A stretch of DNA of 64,000 bases, from NCBI RefSeq assembly GCF_024868665.1, contig NC_079914.1, positions 1 through 64,000 on the forward strand, read 5' to 3'. Positions 1 through 13,687 of this stretch are shown here, one piece after another. Source of the stretch: Triplophysa rosa. Its lineage: Eukaryota > Chordata > Actinopteri > Cypriniformes > Nemacheilidae. Numbering within the stretch: the first letter of the stretch is position 1; each line of letters begins with the position of its first letter. Below the pieces are notes generated by a model that worked only from the letters and a program-made list of their open reading frames with translations, was not told where the DNA came from and made no database searches. The position numbers were made by a program, and so were the translations under genes.

Positions 1-1420
<1,420 letters not shown>

Positions 1421-1530
1421 TAAGCCGCAGGTTCCAGTCTTAACCCAGTGAGTTAATTGTTATAAGTTATTTTAAAGGCCACTTGTCCTATGCATAATAA
1501 TGTCCTTGACATGTTTAACTTCTTTCGTGA

Positions 1531-1890
<360 letters not shown>

Positions 1891-2184
1891 TGATTTACAA
1901 AGAATTACTTTGACTTTTATTCATTGTGTATGTAAAAAACTTCTCTCTACATTAAAAGCGACTTGTGATATTTCTGCACCTTTGGCCTGCTAATCACCTT
2001 TTTTGTTTTTATGTATACGCAGTTATTACATTGTGCATAAGATGTCAGTCTCATTTAAATGCAGGAGCAGATTTCACACTGTTTGCTTGAACGGATTCAT
2101 TATAAAGTGCAGATTGAGTTTAAGTCAATTATGGAAAAGGCTGTAAGGAAAACTGATGGAATGTCTCCACTCTCTTTCTCTCAG

Positions 2185-2381
2185 GGAAGGGTGATGTGTT
2201 TGGGGACGTGTTCTGGAAGGAGGTGAATTTAGCTCAGGCCTGTGCCAATGTTCGTGCACTGACCTACTGTGATCTTCACATCATCAAACGTGACGCCTTA
2301 CAGAAGGTTCTGGAGTTCTACACGGCCTTCGCGGGACACTTCTCTCGAAACCTGGTGCTCACCTACAACCTGAGGAAAAGG
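2185..2381 (+). CDS. kcnh1: kcnh1 exon: second half of the CNBHD
   Basis: The acceptor CTCTCAG ends at 2184 and the donor GTGGGT starts at 2382. The first two bases complete the split glycine codon and the exon ends in phase 0. It encodes [12 protein letters not shown], then the [18 protein letters not shown] strand and the C-helix, ending [11 protein letters not shown]. The following intron is about 18.9 kb and full of transposons; the frame resumes at 21320 with IVFRKISDV, exactly the expected continuation. Confidence 0.9.
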
Positions 2382-2570
2382 GTGGGTAACATATTATCAG
2401 GCTGTTTTACATGAACATAAAAACCAGTCTGTAGAATACCGTGTTTATAAGGTGAGAGGTGTTCACTTTTGAACTGATTTTGCCAAATGAGAGATGTCCC
2501 TATCCACAATGATAGGTGAATAACACCGGAGTAGAAGAACCTATCATTATGCATAACCTAACTTAAAATT

Positions 2571-2705
2571 TATCTGGCACTTTTATCCAAAGCAACACAG
2601 TGTATTAAAGAAATACATTCATCAACCGTATGTGTGCTCTTTGAGCATCGAATCAGCCTTTGCACTGCTAACACAATTCACTACCAATTGAGCTACAGGA
2701 ACAGT
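2571..2705 (-). mobile_element. Degraded tRNA-derived SINE
   Basis: A worn copy of the SINE type seen better at 4151-4293. It has a tail motif resembling CTTTTATCCAAAGC and, 110 bp on, a B-box-like remnant ending ACCAATTGAGCTACAGG. The middle has diverged. It is read antisense inside the kcnh1 intron. Confidence 0.5.
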
Positions 2706-2944
2706 ACTGTACAACTCACTAACCCACTGCAAAGCGTAATGTTAAACCTAACCCTAAAATCTGATAGGCTGTCAGGAATTTGGGATTCAACAAAATCTAA
2801 ATTTCGCCATCATCTACTTTGCATCCGTGGAGGAGGGGCTGGTGCCGAACTGGACTAAAATTCATGTCTCATCTCACGCTGTAAGCACTTTTTACAGCAC
2901 AACGATTTTGAAGCCAACTGAGGTGGAAGATCTAGTTCAACAAA

Positions 2945-2989
2945 TCTCTCTCTCTCTCTCTCACACACACACACGCACGCACGCACACA

Positions 2990-3033
<44 letters not shown>

Positions 3034-3040
3034 CACACAA
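2945..3040. repeat. (CT)n/(AC)n/(CGCA)n microsatellite
   Basis: A compound microsatellite: CT repeats pass into CACA, then CGCA quadruplets, then CACA again. Open frames on both strands across it (Thr-His or Val-Cys-Arg repeats) are not genes. Confidence 0.95.
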
Positions 3041-3259
3041 GAGAGTCCATTACTCAGAATATATGGCTCTGAATACAGAACGCTATGTATGACTATGGTT
3101 TTATTAAATATCTGAAGCTAACAACATGACACCCTCAGGTAATAGATTATAAACTGTTATATATGTGCGCTAACACTTGTGTCATCTATCTATCAGCATA
3201 TACACGTAGGGGTGTAACAATGTATTCCGGCATGATATATATTTTTACAATATTACCAT

Positions 3260-3567
3260 GTGACGAGGGAGGAGTGACGAGAGCCGTGGGAGGGGCCCGG
3301 ACGCGATTGATAATGAGTGTCAGCATTTAACAAACTTTAATTAAAAATAAACAAACAGTAATACAGAAGTAAAAAGAACGTAAACAAAACACTTCCGGGC
3401 CCGGTGCTCTCTCGCCGTATTCCCCTGCCGCTCGGCCTTTTATGCTTCCGCTCCTCCGTGAGAGATACGAGGCCGGAATGACGCCCAGCTGACACTCATT
3501 ATCAATCGCGTCCCACTCCCGGCCTCGCTTCCTCCTCCCACAGCTTTCGTCACGCCTCCCTCGTCAC
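3260..3567. mobile_element. Short non-autonomous element with long inverted ends
   Basis: The first about 70 bp (from GTGACGAGGGAGG to GATAATGAGTGTCAGC) reappear as the reverse complement at the other end (from GCTGACACTCATTATC to CCTCCCTCGTCAC), with a few mismatches and indels. The interior is about 160 bp and partly GC-rich. No coding capacity. I could not find a convincing target duplication, so the superfamily is left open. Confidence 0.65.
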
Positions 3568-4150
3568 GTACCAATATCAGTTTAATCCTATTGGTTTAGC
3601 TTTTAACACGTGAACTGTAATTTTGTGATTTTACTGCTTTTACTGCTTTTAGAAGTTCTCTCTCAGGATTTAGCTTTCTAAATTCCTTTCTTATATATAA
3701 TTTTATGTTAAAACATTTTTTTTAGTGACAGACCTGTTAAATTGTTTTATTTATATTATTTACACAGACGCTTAAATGAAACAATGGTGGATGCCTGCTG
3801 AAAAGGAATGAAAATGTGTAATATAATACTGAATCACTTTCACGGCAAACTTTGCCAAGCATTTCAGAACATTTCAGATGCTGTGTGACGAGATTGGACC
3901 ACTGGTTATTATCCAATGAGGCAACATTCCATCATAGTTTTCATGCATTTCTTCTTATTTGATAAAAAATGATCATTATCATAATTGAGAATATATGCGC
4001 ATCATTTTTAGAATTTTAGAATTAATGCTTATCTTGGCCTTTCCAGGCAGTGTTTTGTATGCAATATCCCAAAATGTGAACGTAAAAATAGATGGTTTGA
4101 AACATAACTAACGTTTCTGAACATTAGCTCGATTATGTTTCGGAAATGTA

Positions 4151-4293
4151 CATTTATGCATTTGGCAGACGCTTTTATCCAAAGCGACTTGCATTGCATT
4201 ATACTATACATTGTATCTGGTATGTGCAATCCCCTGGGATCAAACCCATGACCTTGGCGCTGCTAGTGCCATGCTCTAACCACTGAGCCACAG
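4151..4293 (-). mobile_element. tRNA-derived SINE with L2-type tail
   Basis: Read on the minus strand it begins CCTGTGGCTCAGTGGTTAGA (tRNA A-box type), has a B box of the GGTTTGATCCC type, and ends in GATAAAAGCGTCTGCCAAAT followed by GCATAAATG, the tail shared by DANA-like cyprinid SINEs and their partner LINE. It is a retroposed repeat rather than a functional tRNA gene because no cloverleaf continues after the B box. Confidence 0.75.
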
Positions 4294-5492
4294 GAAAGCA
4301 ATCAGATATTTAAATTTGTAAGATTTTGTTCATAATATTGTTAATACTATCGTATCATGAATCCAGTACCAGGTATTATATCAGATTGTGAGCTGCATGT
4401 ACTGTTACACCGCAACATATTGATCAATCATACACATACAAATTTTTGTTTTGTTGATATTAAAAGGTAATTTATGACTGAATATAACATTACTTGTTAT
4501 TGATCAAATGATTCATGGAAACTTACAGGAGGATTGGTTAGTTAACCTGGTGTAGTTTGACACTGTAGGTGTGATATATAAAATGCCACAGCGTGTGTGA
4601 TTGTCATCAGAGTAAAAGCTGTTTTTGATCATGTAAAGATTGTTAGTATAAGCAGCTCTGTGTCTCTGGCTGTATTATCAGTCTAATCAGATCCAGCTTA
4701 TTTAACTAATGCTGAATTCTAAAGTGTCCGGGCTGGCAGAGGGAAAGATTACATCGCTCAGATCACAGCCGAGCATTTCATTTCATAGCGGTCAGAAAAT
4801 GGCCACGAAGAGTCAAGAGCTCAATTACAGGAACACAAAGTCACTCTGACCTCAGAAGAGCAGAATGAAAATAGAAACCTGATACAGAAGTATCTTAATC
4901 ATCACATCAATAACTCTCTCTCTCTTTCTCTCTCTCAAGGAGCGCAGCATCAGGCTACAGTCGAGCCCACAGTGCAATGCATGGGTTGTCAAACACTGTG
5001 AGGCAATTCGCAGCCGACAATTACAAATGACCTGTGTTTATTGAAATAAGCTGAGTTACATGTGCCTCCGATTGACACAAAACACAGGCTTTTGCCCATG
5101 AATAAACTTTTCTCAGGTATTTCTCGGTCCTGATATATTGTTACATTGTTCATTTACATGTACTACTGATATTGTAACAGTACAAAGCAGGTTGAATTCA
5201 GTGAAGTTTCTCTTCAACAACACTGTAGCAACACTTTGCACTTTTAGACAAGGATTTTTTTAGGCCAGTATCTAAAATGTATCGTTCTTAAAACAATAGC
5301 TTTATATGCGGATCAGACTTATGTTTTCTTCTGCTGCAGCTCTCGAATGTCATTCTGTATTCAGAGCGGTACACACTCTTAAGACTAGGGGCCCTAACAT
5401 ACATCCAGCGCAGTGTGGCACCAGGCTAGGCTAGTTTCAGAAATACAGATATAGACATAGCTCCCTGGATAAAGGTAAAGATGTGTGATCGC

Positions 5493-7127
5493 CAGAGGTG
5501 GACAGTAACGAAGTAAATTTGCCTGAGTACTGTACTTAAGTACACTTTTTGAGTAGCTGTACTTTACTTGAGTATTATTTTTTCTGAGTACTTGTACTTT
5601 AACTTCACTACATTTGAAAGCCAAATATCATACTTTTTACTCCACTACATTTATAAAAAGGTCCAAAAGTAGAAAATGGTTTCTGTGCAGCGGGGTTTCC
5701 TGTGTGCGTAATTTATCTGGCTTGCGATCTGCCAGGACCTTTTACTGTTGCCAAGTATTTCAGTTTTTCTAAGCTCGCGGTTTTCCGGCAAGCTTTGAAT
5801 GGCCATTTGGCAGATTTTTTTAACGCAAATCTGGCAACTCTGGGATCTTCCCCGCTAAACTAATGTAAACGTTGGCGCTGCTACACCGTTGATAGCGCTC
5901 TAAAAAGGCAAATAGACCATTAAAAGACGAAAAAGGCACATGTTAAAGTGTGGTGTAATCATCTGTGGGTTACGATCAGTCAAAGATCGTAGAAACATTG
6001 TCATGAAAATGATCGGCAACGGCTAAACGGTAAATAAGCATCACATACACCTTGAGCTACGCGTGCATGTTAACTTCTGATCTGCTGCTATATCATTTAA
6101 AGCGATTTGGAAAATGAATGATGTTTTTACTGAAGTTACTATAGTTGAAGTATTCCTGTTGAAATAAAAACAATAGAACCCTACATAAAATGTAATGGAT
6201 TTAATGGTTATAATGGGAATTGTATTATGGATACTTGTTGTCTACTTGTATGTGATGGATTCTATTGATGGGATGGTAAATCCTATTGGAATAAAACCCA
6301 AAACACACTACAAAGAGGAATTTAATTTAAAAATCTCAAAAAAAATCATTGTTTTTTTTCAGCAGGGATGGTATTTGCAGTAAAACCACAGTATCCACAA
6401 ATTTACCATTTTCTAAATATAGGAACCATACTCCAATTAATAATCTTTAGTAAAACCACAGCAACTAAAAATACCATAGTTTCATTATACTAGCTATAGT
6501 TTATGTTTGTAGTTAAATGATGGTAATACAAATGGTAATAAATCCAACAAACACATGGCTTCTACACTTTACTATTTACAAGAACCTTACTACTTACTGG
6601 TAAATTGCTGCTAAAACTGGTAAAGGGAATATACAAAATAAAAGAACACTGCTCATAAATACATATAGGCCTAGGGGGCTAATGAGGATAATTAGGATAA
6701 ATGATCATACAGGATTATATCTAAACTAAACATATATGCGCTAAACATATAAAGCTCTTACAGGAGTTGCTCACTGCAAAATTTGCCCCCATTGACTTTC
6801 CATAGTAGGAATAAAAACGACTATGGAAAGTCAATGGGGGCAAATTTTGAAGTGAACTACTCCTTTAATACAGCTGATACTGTGAGCTACTCTGTGTATT
6901 CAGTAGGTTGCTTCAGAGGCATAAGGTATACGACAATAAAACAATGCACAACTGACATAAAGGAAATTTACTTTTAATACTTGAGTACTTTTAAAAGCAC
7001 GTACTTCTGTACTTTTACTCAAGTAAGAATCTGTCTTTACAACTTTTACTTGTAGTGGAGTAATATTTGACCAGTAGTATCTGTACTTTCACTCAAGTAA
7101 GGAAGTTGTGTACTTCGTCCACCTCTG
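5493..7127. mobile_element. Non-autonomous hAT-type element, 1,635 bp
   Basis: The left end CAGAGGTGGACAGTAACGAA and the right end ...TTCGTCCACCTCTG are inverted repeats. The element is flanked on both sides by the perfect 8-bp duplication GTGATCGC (5485-5492 and 7128-7135), the hallmark of hAT superfamily insertion. The first and last 150 bp are rich in AGTACTTT/AAGTA motifs. No transposase frame remains; the short open frames inside are not recognisable. It lies in the kcnh1 intron. Confidence 0.88.
6778..6848. repeat. Perfect 28-bp inverted repeat, 15-nt loop
   Basis: 6778-6805 and 6821-6848 are exact reverse complements (arm begins AAAATTTGCCCCCATTGACT). The stem-loop lies inside the hAT-type element and is probably a tiny nested MITE or foldback. 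Confidence 0.85.
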
Positions 7128-7374
7128 GTGATCGCAAACCAACAAAGAGTTGGCATACAGCATGTATGTATGTACATACTGTATGTAGTTCATCAAACAT
7201 AAAGTACCATTCAAACCCATAAAACACGACCAGTGATTCATGACAAACCACTCTGTATGATCAATGCAGTCGAGCGGTGAGCAGTTTGAATGCTGAGAGG
7301 AAACAATAGACCAGTGAGAGTTCATATACTGTATCTCTATCAAAACAGTGAGAATAAATTGATAAAATTGTTCT

Positions 7375-7715
7375 TCAGCATTTTTTCATCCTCATGCCAT
7401 TTCAAACATTTATGAGTTTCTTTCTTTAGCAGAACACAAAAGAAAGTATTTCGTAAAACGCCAGTAATCAAACAACATTGAACCCCATGACTTCCACTGT
7501 ATGAACACAAAACCACCAAGACATTTCTCTAAATATCTTATTTTATGTTCCACTGAAGAAAGAGTCACATAATAGTTTCTGGAGACTTGTGTGTAATTCT
7601 GGTTATACTGTGTTTCTATGGTTTTATTTTTTTCTGTTGCATTTTAAAGACAATTAACTGGTTCACACATAAATGTTAATAATAATGACATTTTGGGGGA
7701 ACTGTTTCTTTAATA
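7375..7715 (-). mobile_element. MITE-like repeat of the 'CATCCTCATGCCATTTC' type
   Basis: The segment has the sequence character of a common cyprinid MITE: TTTTTTCATCCTCATGCC near one end, GAACACAAAAGAAAGTATTT inside, and a TTTTGGGGGAACTGTTTCTT end. A second copy is at 13919-14180, and a piece flanks the DIRS element. No coding capacity. Confidence 0.5.
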
Positions 7716-8066
7716 GCAGACTGAAATCACGTGATGGGTCACATGTGTTTGGTTCTGTTTCTTATCTCCTTCTCTGATCGATCTGTGGTCAGGTCTGTAG
7801 TACGTATGTGTGTGTTGATCTATATGTGATAAACTGTCCAGCTCTGAACAGATATAACAGCAGAGTGTTCTTTGTGTTCATATGGATAGCCACACACCAT
7901 TAAATCACATTCAGCTACGGGAAAGTATCTGCTCCCCTGTTTGTCCACAAAATGTACTGAATGAGGTTTTGAGCCAGGGTTAAAGATTCATGATAGGGAC
8001 CTGTAAAATATTCACAGATACCACAGATATTTAATTAGCAGATGCTTTCCCAAAGTGACTTACAAA

Positions 8067-8556
8067 CAGTGTTGGGTAAGTTACTCTCAAAAGTAATTAA
8101 TTACTAGTTACTAATTAAATATTCAATAGTGTAATTAGATTACTGTACAAATTACTCTCTCCAAAAAGTATTGAGTTACTTATTACTAATTACTTTCTAT
8201 ATCCTATATCAACCTTGATTAGATAAGTGATTCAAGGATAGGCATGAAAGGGCTCTTTTAATTCATTTAAATAAATAATATTAAACTACATAAAGTACTC
8301 TTATTAACTGACCAAAGTATTACAAATGTGAGAATTATACATTAAAACACAGATTTTAAAGTTAGACTTTGAATTTTGATGTCAATTCCACTATTGCACA
8401 CACATATATTACACAAAGTATTTAGTTTAATTACATCAAAAGTAACTGTAATTAAATTACAGAAAAATATGAGTAATCCCTTACTTTACTTTTTCAAGGG
8501 GAAAGTAATTAAATTACAGTAACTAATTACTTAGTAACTAGTTACACCCAACACTG
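8067..8556. mobile_element. hAT-type MITE, 490 bp
   Basis: Inverted ends CAGTGTTGGGTAAGTTACT and AGTAACTAGTTACACCCAACACTG (terminal 10 bp perfect). A perfect 8-bp target duplication CTTACAAA flanks the element (8059-8066 and 8557-8564). The interior is AT-rich with repeated TAATTACTAGTTAC-like motifs and no open frame. Confidence 0.92.
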
Positions 8557-8855
8557 CTTACAAATGAGAGATAATTTAAAATAAGGGTATATTTGTATAT
8601 TTGTCTTTTTCACTTTGAATTGAAAGTGTTGTGATAAATAGGGATTGTGTAATAATACAATAACAATAAATAAGACAAACAATATACAGAGCCTGAGCAG
8701 TGTAGTGTTATTTGAATAAAATTATTTTGAATATACTTACTAAGCAGTGAGTATATTTGAATGAAGTGGTCAAAAGTACTGCACATTTTGGTGTGTCATC
8801 CATGCATATAGAACATTTCCTGCTGTGCACAGTACACATTCTTACGATATATTAC

Positions 8856-8871
8856 CTTACGATATCGTAAG
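8856..8871. repeat. 16-bp perfect palindrome
   Basis: CTTACGATATCGTAAG, preceded 15 bp upstream by a half copy CTTACGATAT. Function unknown; possibly a remnant of short inverted repeats. Confidence 0.7.
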
Positions 8872-9257
8872 AATAGTATGTTAGTAGTCTCTGCTAAAGA
8901 AAAATATTCACTTCATAATTTTATTGTCAGACAAACGTTTAATAATAAAAAAAACGTTCTGCGGATGAAAAACAAAAGGTGTGAAAGGTGAATCAAACTT
9001 GCTGAATGATTTTCTGATTTGGGAGAGTAATTCATCTTTCAGACATGTGAGTCTCAGTAACCTCTAACAGTTAGAGGTTAGAGGTCAGAGTCTAACTGAA
9101 AATCCATTGACCATATTGATCTTTACAAGTAGTCTTCTTCAATGGAGAGAATAATTGAAGATGAAGGTGTGTGGAAAGTCAGATATATCAAAGGATTGCT
9201 TTACATCACACATCATCTTTAAAACTGTCACATCACTATACTGGATCAGCTTCTTTG

Positions 9258-9302
9258 AATGTCTTAAAGTTCACCCAAAAATTATTATTGGCATAATTTA
9301 CT
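9258..9302 (+). mobile_element. Left stub of a MITE split by the DIRS insertion
   Basis: TTAAAGTTCACCCAAAAATT and the following AT-rich stretch are the typical start of the MITE type at 13919 and 7375. The text breaks off at the GTT that opens the DIRS element and resumes after 13687. Confidence 0.5.
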
Positions 9303-9601
9303 GTTCCCTGTCTGTCGGTCTCTCGACGTTGTGTCGAACCGACAGATGGGGTTCGTCCTTGAGAACCAATCACTTCCGACTTCTTAGAAAAGGCCAATGA
9401 AAATTGGCGAATGAAATTCACCTCTTCATTCACCTTTTGTTCTTCGGAGCCTTCGCTCATGATCAACAGACTTCGCTACAAGACTGCCGGCTCTACGACG
9501 TGGTGCAGCGGACTGTCCCTTCCTGCAGCGACTTCCCCTGGGCGTCTCGGCGGTTCCAGAAGTGTTCGAGTTTTTTTCTCTAAAAGAGCAAATTTCTCCA
9601 G

Positions 9602-10760
9602 CATGGCATGTCCCGCTGTTCTCTTGGGTGCAACACACTCATCGAGGAGGGGGACGGACACGATGTCTGCTTCCAGTACGCTGGGGCAGATGTTGTGGAT
9701 ATGTCCTGCCCGCACTGCGGGCGGCTGACGATTCAGACGTTGCGTCACGGGTGGCTGTGTTCCCACGGGACTCAGCCACCACCTTGTCTGCTTCCCGTTC
9801 CGTGACGGCAGAACTAAGGCCCTGCCGCCCGCTACGGAGAGCAGCGAGGGTGATATGAGGAATACTGTGAGCGCTAATCCGTCAGCCACTGGCTCGCGGA
9901 CCGTTCACACCTCGCATTGCTAGTCTGACCGTTCCCCATAAGACAGTCCGCCGTCTTATTCCTCAATCACGTATCGGACACGGTACGTGATGATGATGAG
10001 ATGTCTGTTGCAGCATCGGAGGGTGACTTACTGGCATCAGACTCCGACGATTCCTTGAAGCTCCCTCCCTCGGGGGGTCGAGATCAGGAAGAAGCGGATG
10101 TCGAAATGTCAGCCATGCTTTCCCGGGCCGCCGGCATTGGGTTGCGGTGCACCGCACTGCCTCTCCCAACGCTCGCGGCTGGATACACGGTACATCGGGC
10201 TTGAGAGCGGCTCCAAGCCGCACTCGCCCCCAGTGCCGTTTTCCCCCGGAAGTGCATGAGGAACCTAGTACGACCTGGAACGCCCCATTCGGCGCGTGCA
10301 CGTCAACTAGTTCCATCACCCTTTCTTCCCTCAATGGTGGGGCAGCTACAGGATACGTCGATGTCCCCCAGGGGCTAGACCTAGACTCCCGTCCAAAGCA
10401 CGTAGGCTTTTCGGCATCTGAGGTGTCGAGAGCTTACTCTGCTGCGGGCCAAGCTGTCCCCTCTCTCCATGCTATGGCCTTCCTGCAGGCCAATGTGCGG
10501 AGAGAGCTCCACGAGGGTAAGACCGACCCAGAACTTATGCAGGAACTCCGCAGCTTCACCGACCTCGCTCTCGGGTGAACAAGGTGATCGCGTGGGCCCT
10601 GGGTCGGGCGATGTCCACACTTGTGGTCCAGGAGAGACACCTCTGGCTGAACCTTGCACAGGTGAGTAACTCTGAGAAAGTCCACTTTCTCGATGCACCC
10701 ATCTTGCAAGGGGGGGCTGTTTGGTGATACTGTCGAGTTCAACAGTTAGGGAGCAGACAG
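9602..10760 (+). pseudogene. DIRS gag-like region (broken)
   Basis: The N-terminal part has a Cys/His-rich stretch of the form C..LIEEGDGHD.C...C..CG around 9620-9730, typical of DIRS ORF1 products. Later pieces in other frames (for example VSRAYSAAGQAVPSLHAMAF near 10430-10490) look like the conserved middle. The frame changes repeatedly, and no continuous product can be made. Confidence 0.6.
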
Positions 10761-11379
10761 AGGATATCACGTATGTCCTCCCCAGCCGCGACTCGACCGC
10801 CTTCTGGCCGCCGAGATCCTGTGCACCGTCTGCTTCCCAGCAGCCCTGGTCCTCTTCGAGACATCGAAGAGGAGACCACCACCCCATCAGCAGCCGCGGT
10901 GAAAGCCATGCGGCCATCATGGGAAGACCCCAGGGAGTTCGAGAATACCTTTCTAAAAGTTTTTCTCCCTCTCTGGGCATTTATCACAGCCGCTCTCACC
11001 CTCTACTGTAGACGATGGTGTTCGGCAACTCGACGTTGCGGCAAGACCCAATGTCAAGGATAATCATCAGCCTAAGCACTCTCATTCGATGGTGCGTTGT
11101 GCTACATCTTCGCCAGACAGGTAAAACTGCAGAGCCGATCTCCTCCCCGGGGGTCCCCCCCACGGCGAGGGATCCGTACTGCCAGCCATCGAACCACCCC
11201 CGGGAGGTCGATGAAGCAGAACGTACCCCTAGCCTCCCTGTCGGTCCCTGGGAGCCTGACAAGAGCTTCCCAAACCGTCACGGTGACTACGGGATACGGT
11301 CCGTCTCGGCTACGCGATCCAACTCCCCGGACGCCCGCCCAAGTTTCGGGGCATCCTCTTAACCTCAGCAGAGGCAAGG

Positions 11380-12520
11380 ATGCCCCGTGCTTCGGGCCGA
11401 GGTCGCCACCCCTCTGGTGAGGAAGCGATCGTGCTCGTCCCTCTAGCCGAGATGTTCAACGGGTTTTACAGCCCGTACTTCATCGTCCCCAAAAGAGCGG
11501 GGGTCGCTAGATCTGCGTACCCTGAACAGGCACCTACTCAAGCTGCCGTTCAGGATGCTCACGCAGAAGCGCATCCTGGCATCTGTCAGATGTCAAGATG
11601 GATTCATGGCAATTGACCTGAAGGACGCTTACTCTCATGTCTCTTTCTCCCTCGTCATCGCCCGTTCCTACGGTTCGTTTTCGAGGGTCAGGCATATTAG
11701 TACAGAGTCCTCCCCTTCGGTCTGTCCCTGGCCCCACGAGTCTTCACGAAGATCGTGGAAGCCGCCCTCACTCCCCTCAGGGAGAGAGGTGTGCGGGTAC
11801 TAAACTATCTCGACAACTGGCTCATTTGACACACTCGTGAGATCTGTTATGTACACACAGGGACCTAGTGCTTCGGCACCTAGATCGATTTGGACCACAG
11901 GTCAACCGAAAAGGAGCTGGCTCTCCTCTGTGCAGAGCATACTCTTTTTTGGCATGGAACTCAACTCTGTTACAGCACGACTGCGCTCAGTCAGTGTTGA
12001 ACTGCCTGGAATATTTCAAGCAGTTAGCGGGAGGAGGCTCCTGGGTACATGGCATCCTCGACGGTGGTGATACCCCTCAGGTTGATGCACATGAGACCGC
12101 TCCAACACTGGCTACAGAGTCGAGTTCCCTGGAAAGCGTGGCACACCGGCAGCAGGCGGATGGTGCTTACGCTTTTCTGCCGACGCACCCTAACCCCTTG
12201 GTCTTCAATGACCTTTTCTACGGATGGGGGTCCCTCTCGGGCAGGCGAGACGCGTCAGGGTCGACAGACGCCTCCCTGCAGGGTTGGGGTGCCGTGTGCA
12301 ATGGTCACGCAGTGTCAGGGCGATGGACGGGCCCCCGCCTGCGCAGGCATTTCAATTGCCTAGAGTTGTTGGATTGCGCCTCTGCTTGGACCGCACGCAG
12401 AGCCGCAGTAGCTCTGAGCAGCTCTTTGTCTGTTTTGGAGATCAGCAGGGAGGGCTGTCTCAAACAGAGATTGGCGCATTGGATCATGGACGCCGTCACT
12501 ATGGCGTACCTGTCCTAGTT
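11380..12520 (+). pseudogene. DIRS reverse transcriptase / RNase H region (broken)
   Basis: Recognisable blocks in changing frames: GFYSPYFIVPK (about 11461-11495), FMAIDLKDAYSHVSF (about 11604-11650), NYLDNWLI near 11800 (the YLDD-type catalytic box, with N for the second D), then MRPLQHWLQSRVPWKAW (about 12089-12140) and the RNase H-like DASLQGWGAVCNGH and HFNCLELL blocks (about 12265-12370). The order matches DIRS pol. At least three frameshifts separate the blocks. Confidence 0.8.
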
Positions 12521-12745
12521 CACCTACACCCACTGGGTGAGAGCTCTCTCCACACGGAGTACAGCCTCCTCGTGGGCACTGGCTCGAGGCGCCTCTCTGG
12601 CAGACATCTGCAGAGCTGCGGGTTGGACTACACCCATCACCTTCGCGAGGTCCTACAGCCTTCGCGTAAAACCGGTCGGCGAGTCTTGCGGGCATCAGGC
12701 AAGACCGGCGACCAGTAGGGTGTATGCCTATGACAGTACCTGACC
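12500..12745 (+). pseudogene. DIRS tyrosine recombinase C-terminal remnant
   Basis: A 68-codon open stretch at 12537-12743 contains STRSTASSWALARGASLADI followed by CRAAGWTTPITFARSY, the conserved C-terminal end of DIRS tyrosine recombinases including the region just before the catalytic Tyr. The upstream catalytic part is not readable in one frame. Confidence 0.75.
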
Positions 12746-13368
12746 CTAGGGGGTCAGCGTACTACTAGCCTCCCTTCTTCCCCCACTGGGTGAAGAACAG
12801 ACACTCCATCCATCACTAGCAAGCACCTCCTGTGGGCGGGCTGGGCAGAGCAGCCCTGCCCCTTAGACCGGGTATCACCGGAGTTATTCGCAACATAGCT
12901 CTAACTGGACCTAGTGCTACCAGACGTTGCAACCCCCCAGCAGGGCGGTTCCGTCTGATGTATCCTCATGCTGGTTCCCACCTTGGTTAACCCATGACCT
13001 CCCCGGGTGGACCTCCACCTCGCGGTTTTTTCTTCAGCCGCACTTTCTTCCCATGAGTTCTCCCCCATCGGTGAGACCATGTTGGTATCTCCACTAGTCT
13101 CCTCCCTGTGGTACTCTGTAGCGCATCCCCCACTTGAGGAAGTAGCGCTTACCCAGTGGCCTTACGGTTCCGGGCGGCTTCTCGCTGTTAGAGAAACAAG
13201 GCCACCACCTGTGAGGCCGAAGGTAGGGGCCTTCCCACCTTTCAAGAAAGCTCTGGGACCCCCTACCTACCCACTGGTAGGTTACAATTTCGCGGTAGCG
13301 TCACGGCTGAAACGCCCAGGCCAGTCACCGTCGCTTCGTTGAGATTGTGACAGGGCACAGTGTTATGG

Positions 13369-13465
13369 CGTTTTCCATTGGAACCCCATCTGTCGGTTCG
13401 ACACAACGTCGAGAGACTGACAGAAAGGGAACGTCTCGGTTACGTTTGTAACCTCGGTTCCCTGA
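13369..13465. repeat. DIRS internal complementary region
   Basis: Its reverse complement matches the last about 35 bases of the element (GTTACAAACGTAACCGAGAC), then GTT, then the first about 60 bases (CTGTCAGTCTCTCGACGTTG and onward). This is the template for joining the two ends during circle formation in DIRS elements. Confidence 0.8.
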
Positions 13466-13687
13466 TGTCCTCTTGCCACAACACGTGCTGTCCACTGCAG
13501 CAGTCGTGAGAGGTCTCAGGCTCCTCAGAACTAGTTCGGCATGCAAATTTCATTCGCCAATTTTCATTGGCCTTTTCTAAGAAGTTGGAAGTGATTGGTT
13601 CTCAAGGACGAACCCCATCTGTCGGTTCGACACAACGTCTCGTTCCCTCCATCAGGGAACCAAGGTTACAAACGTAACCGAGACGTT

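Larger units (their letters stand above)
9303..13687 (+). mobile_element. DIRS-type tyrosine-recombinase retrotransposon, decayed
   Basis: A 4.4-kb element whose coding order is gag-like, RT/RNase H, tyrosine recombinase. The left end (about 9306-9415) and right end (about 13546-13684) are inverted repeats sharing GACAGATGGGGTTCGTCCTT and the following 70 bp. An internal complementary region (about 13369-13465) reads, in reverse, as right end joined to left end, as expected for DIRS elements that replicate through a circle. Both borders carry GTT (9303-9305, 13685-13687), the expected integration trinucleotide, with no longer target duplication. All three reading frames are broken by frameshifts and stops, so this copy is inactive. 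It interrupts a MITE within the kcnh1 intron. Confidence 0.88.

Noticed and set aside
2827..3072. Open frames on both strands across CA/CGCA repeats (also around 475-705 and 29324-29596)
   Set aside because: They are microsatellite translations (Thr-His, Val-Cys repeats) with no flanking protein-like sequence.
6195..6383. 62-codon hydrophobic frame as a small membrane protein
   Set aside because: It lies inside a defined hAT-type MITE and shows no conservation cue; low-complexity AT-rich translation.
12360..12695. Antisense frame over the DIRS RT/RNase H region
   Set aside because: Shadow of the degraded plus-strand coding sequence; translation has no recognisable motif.
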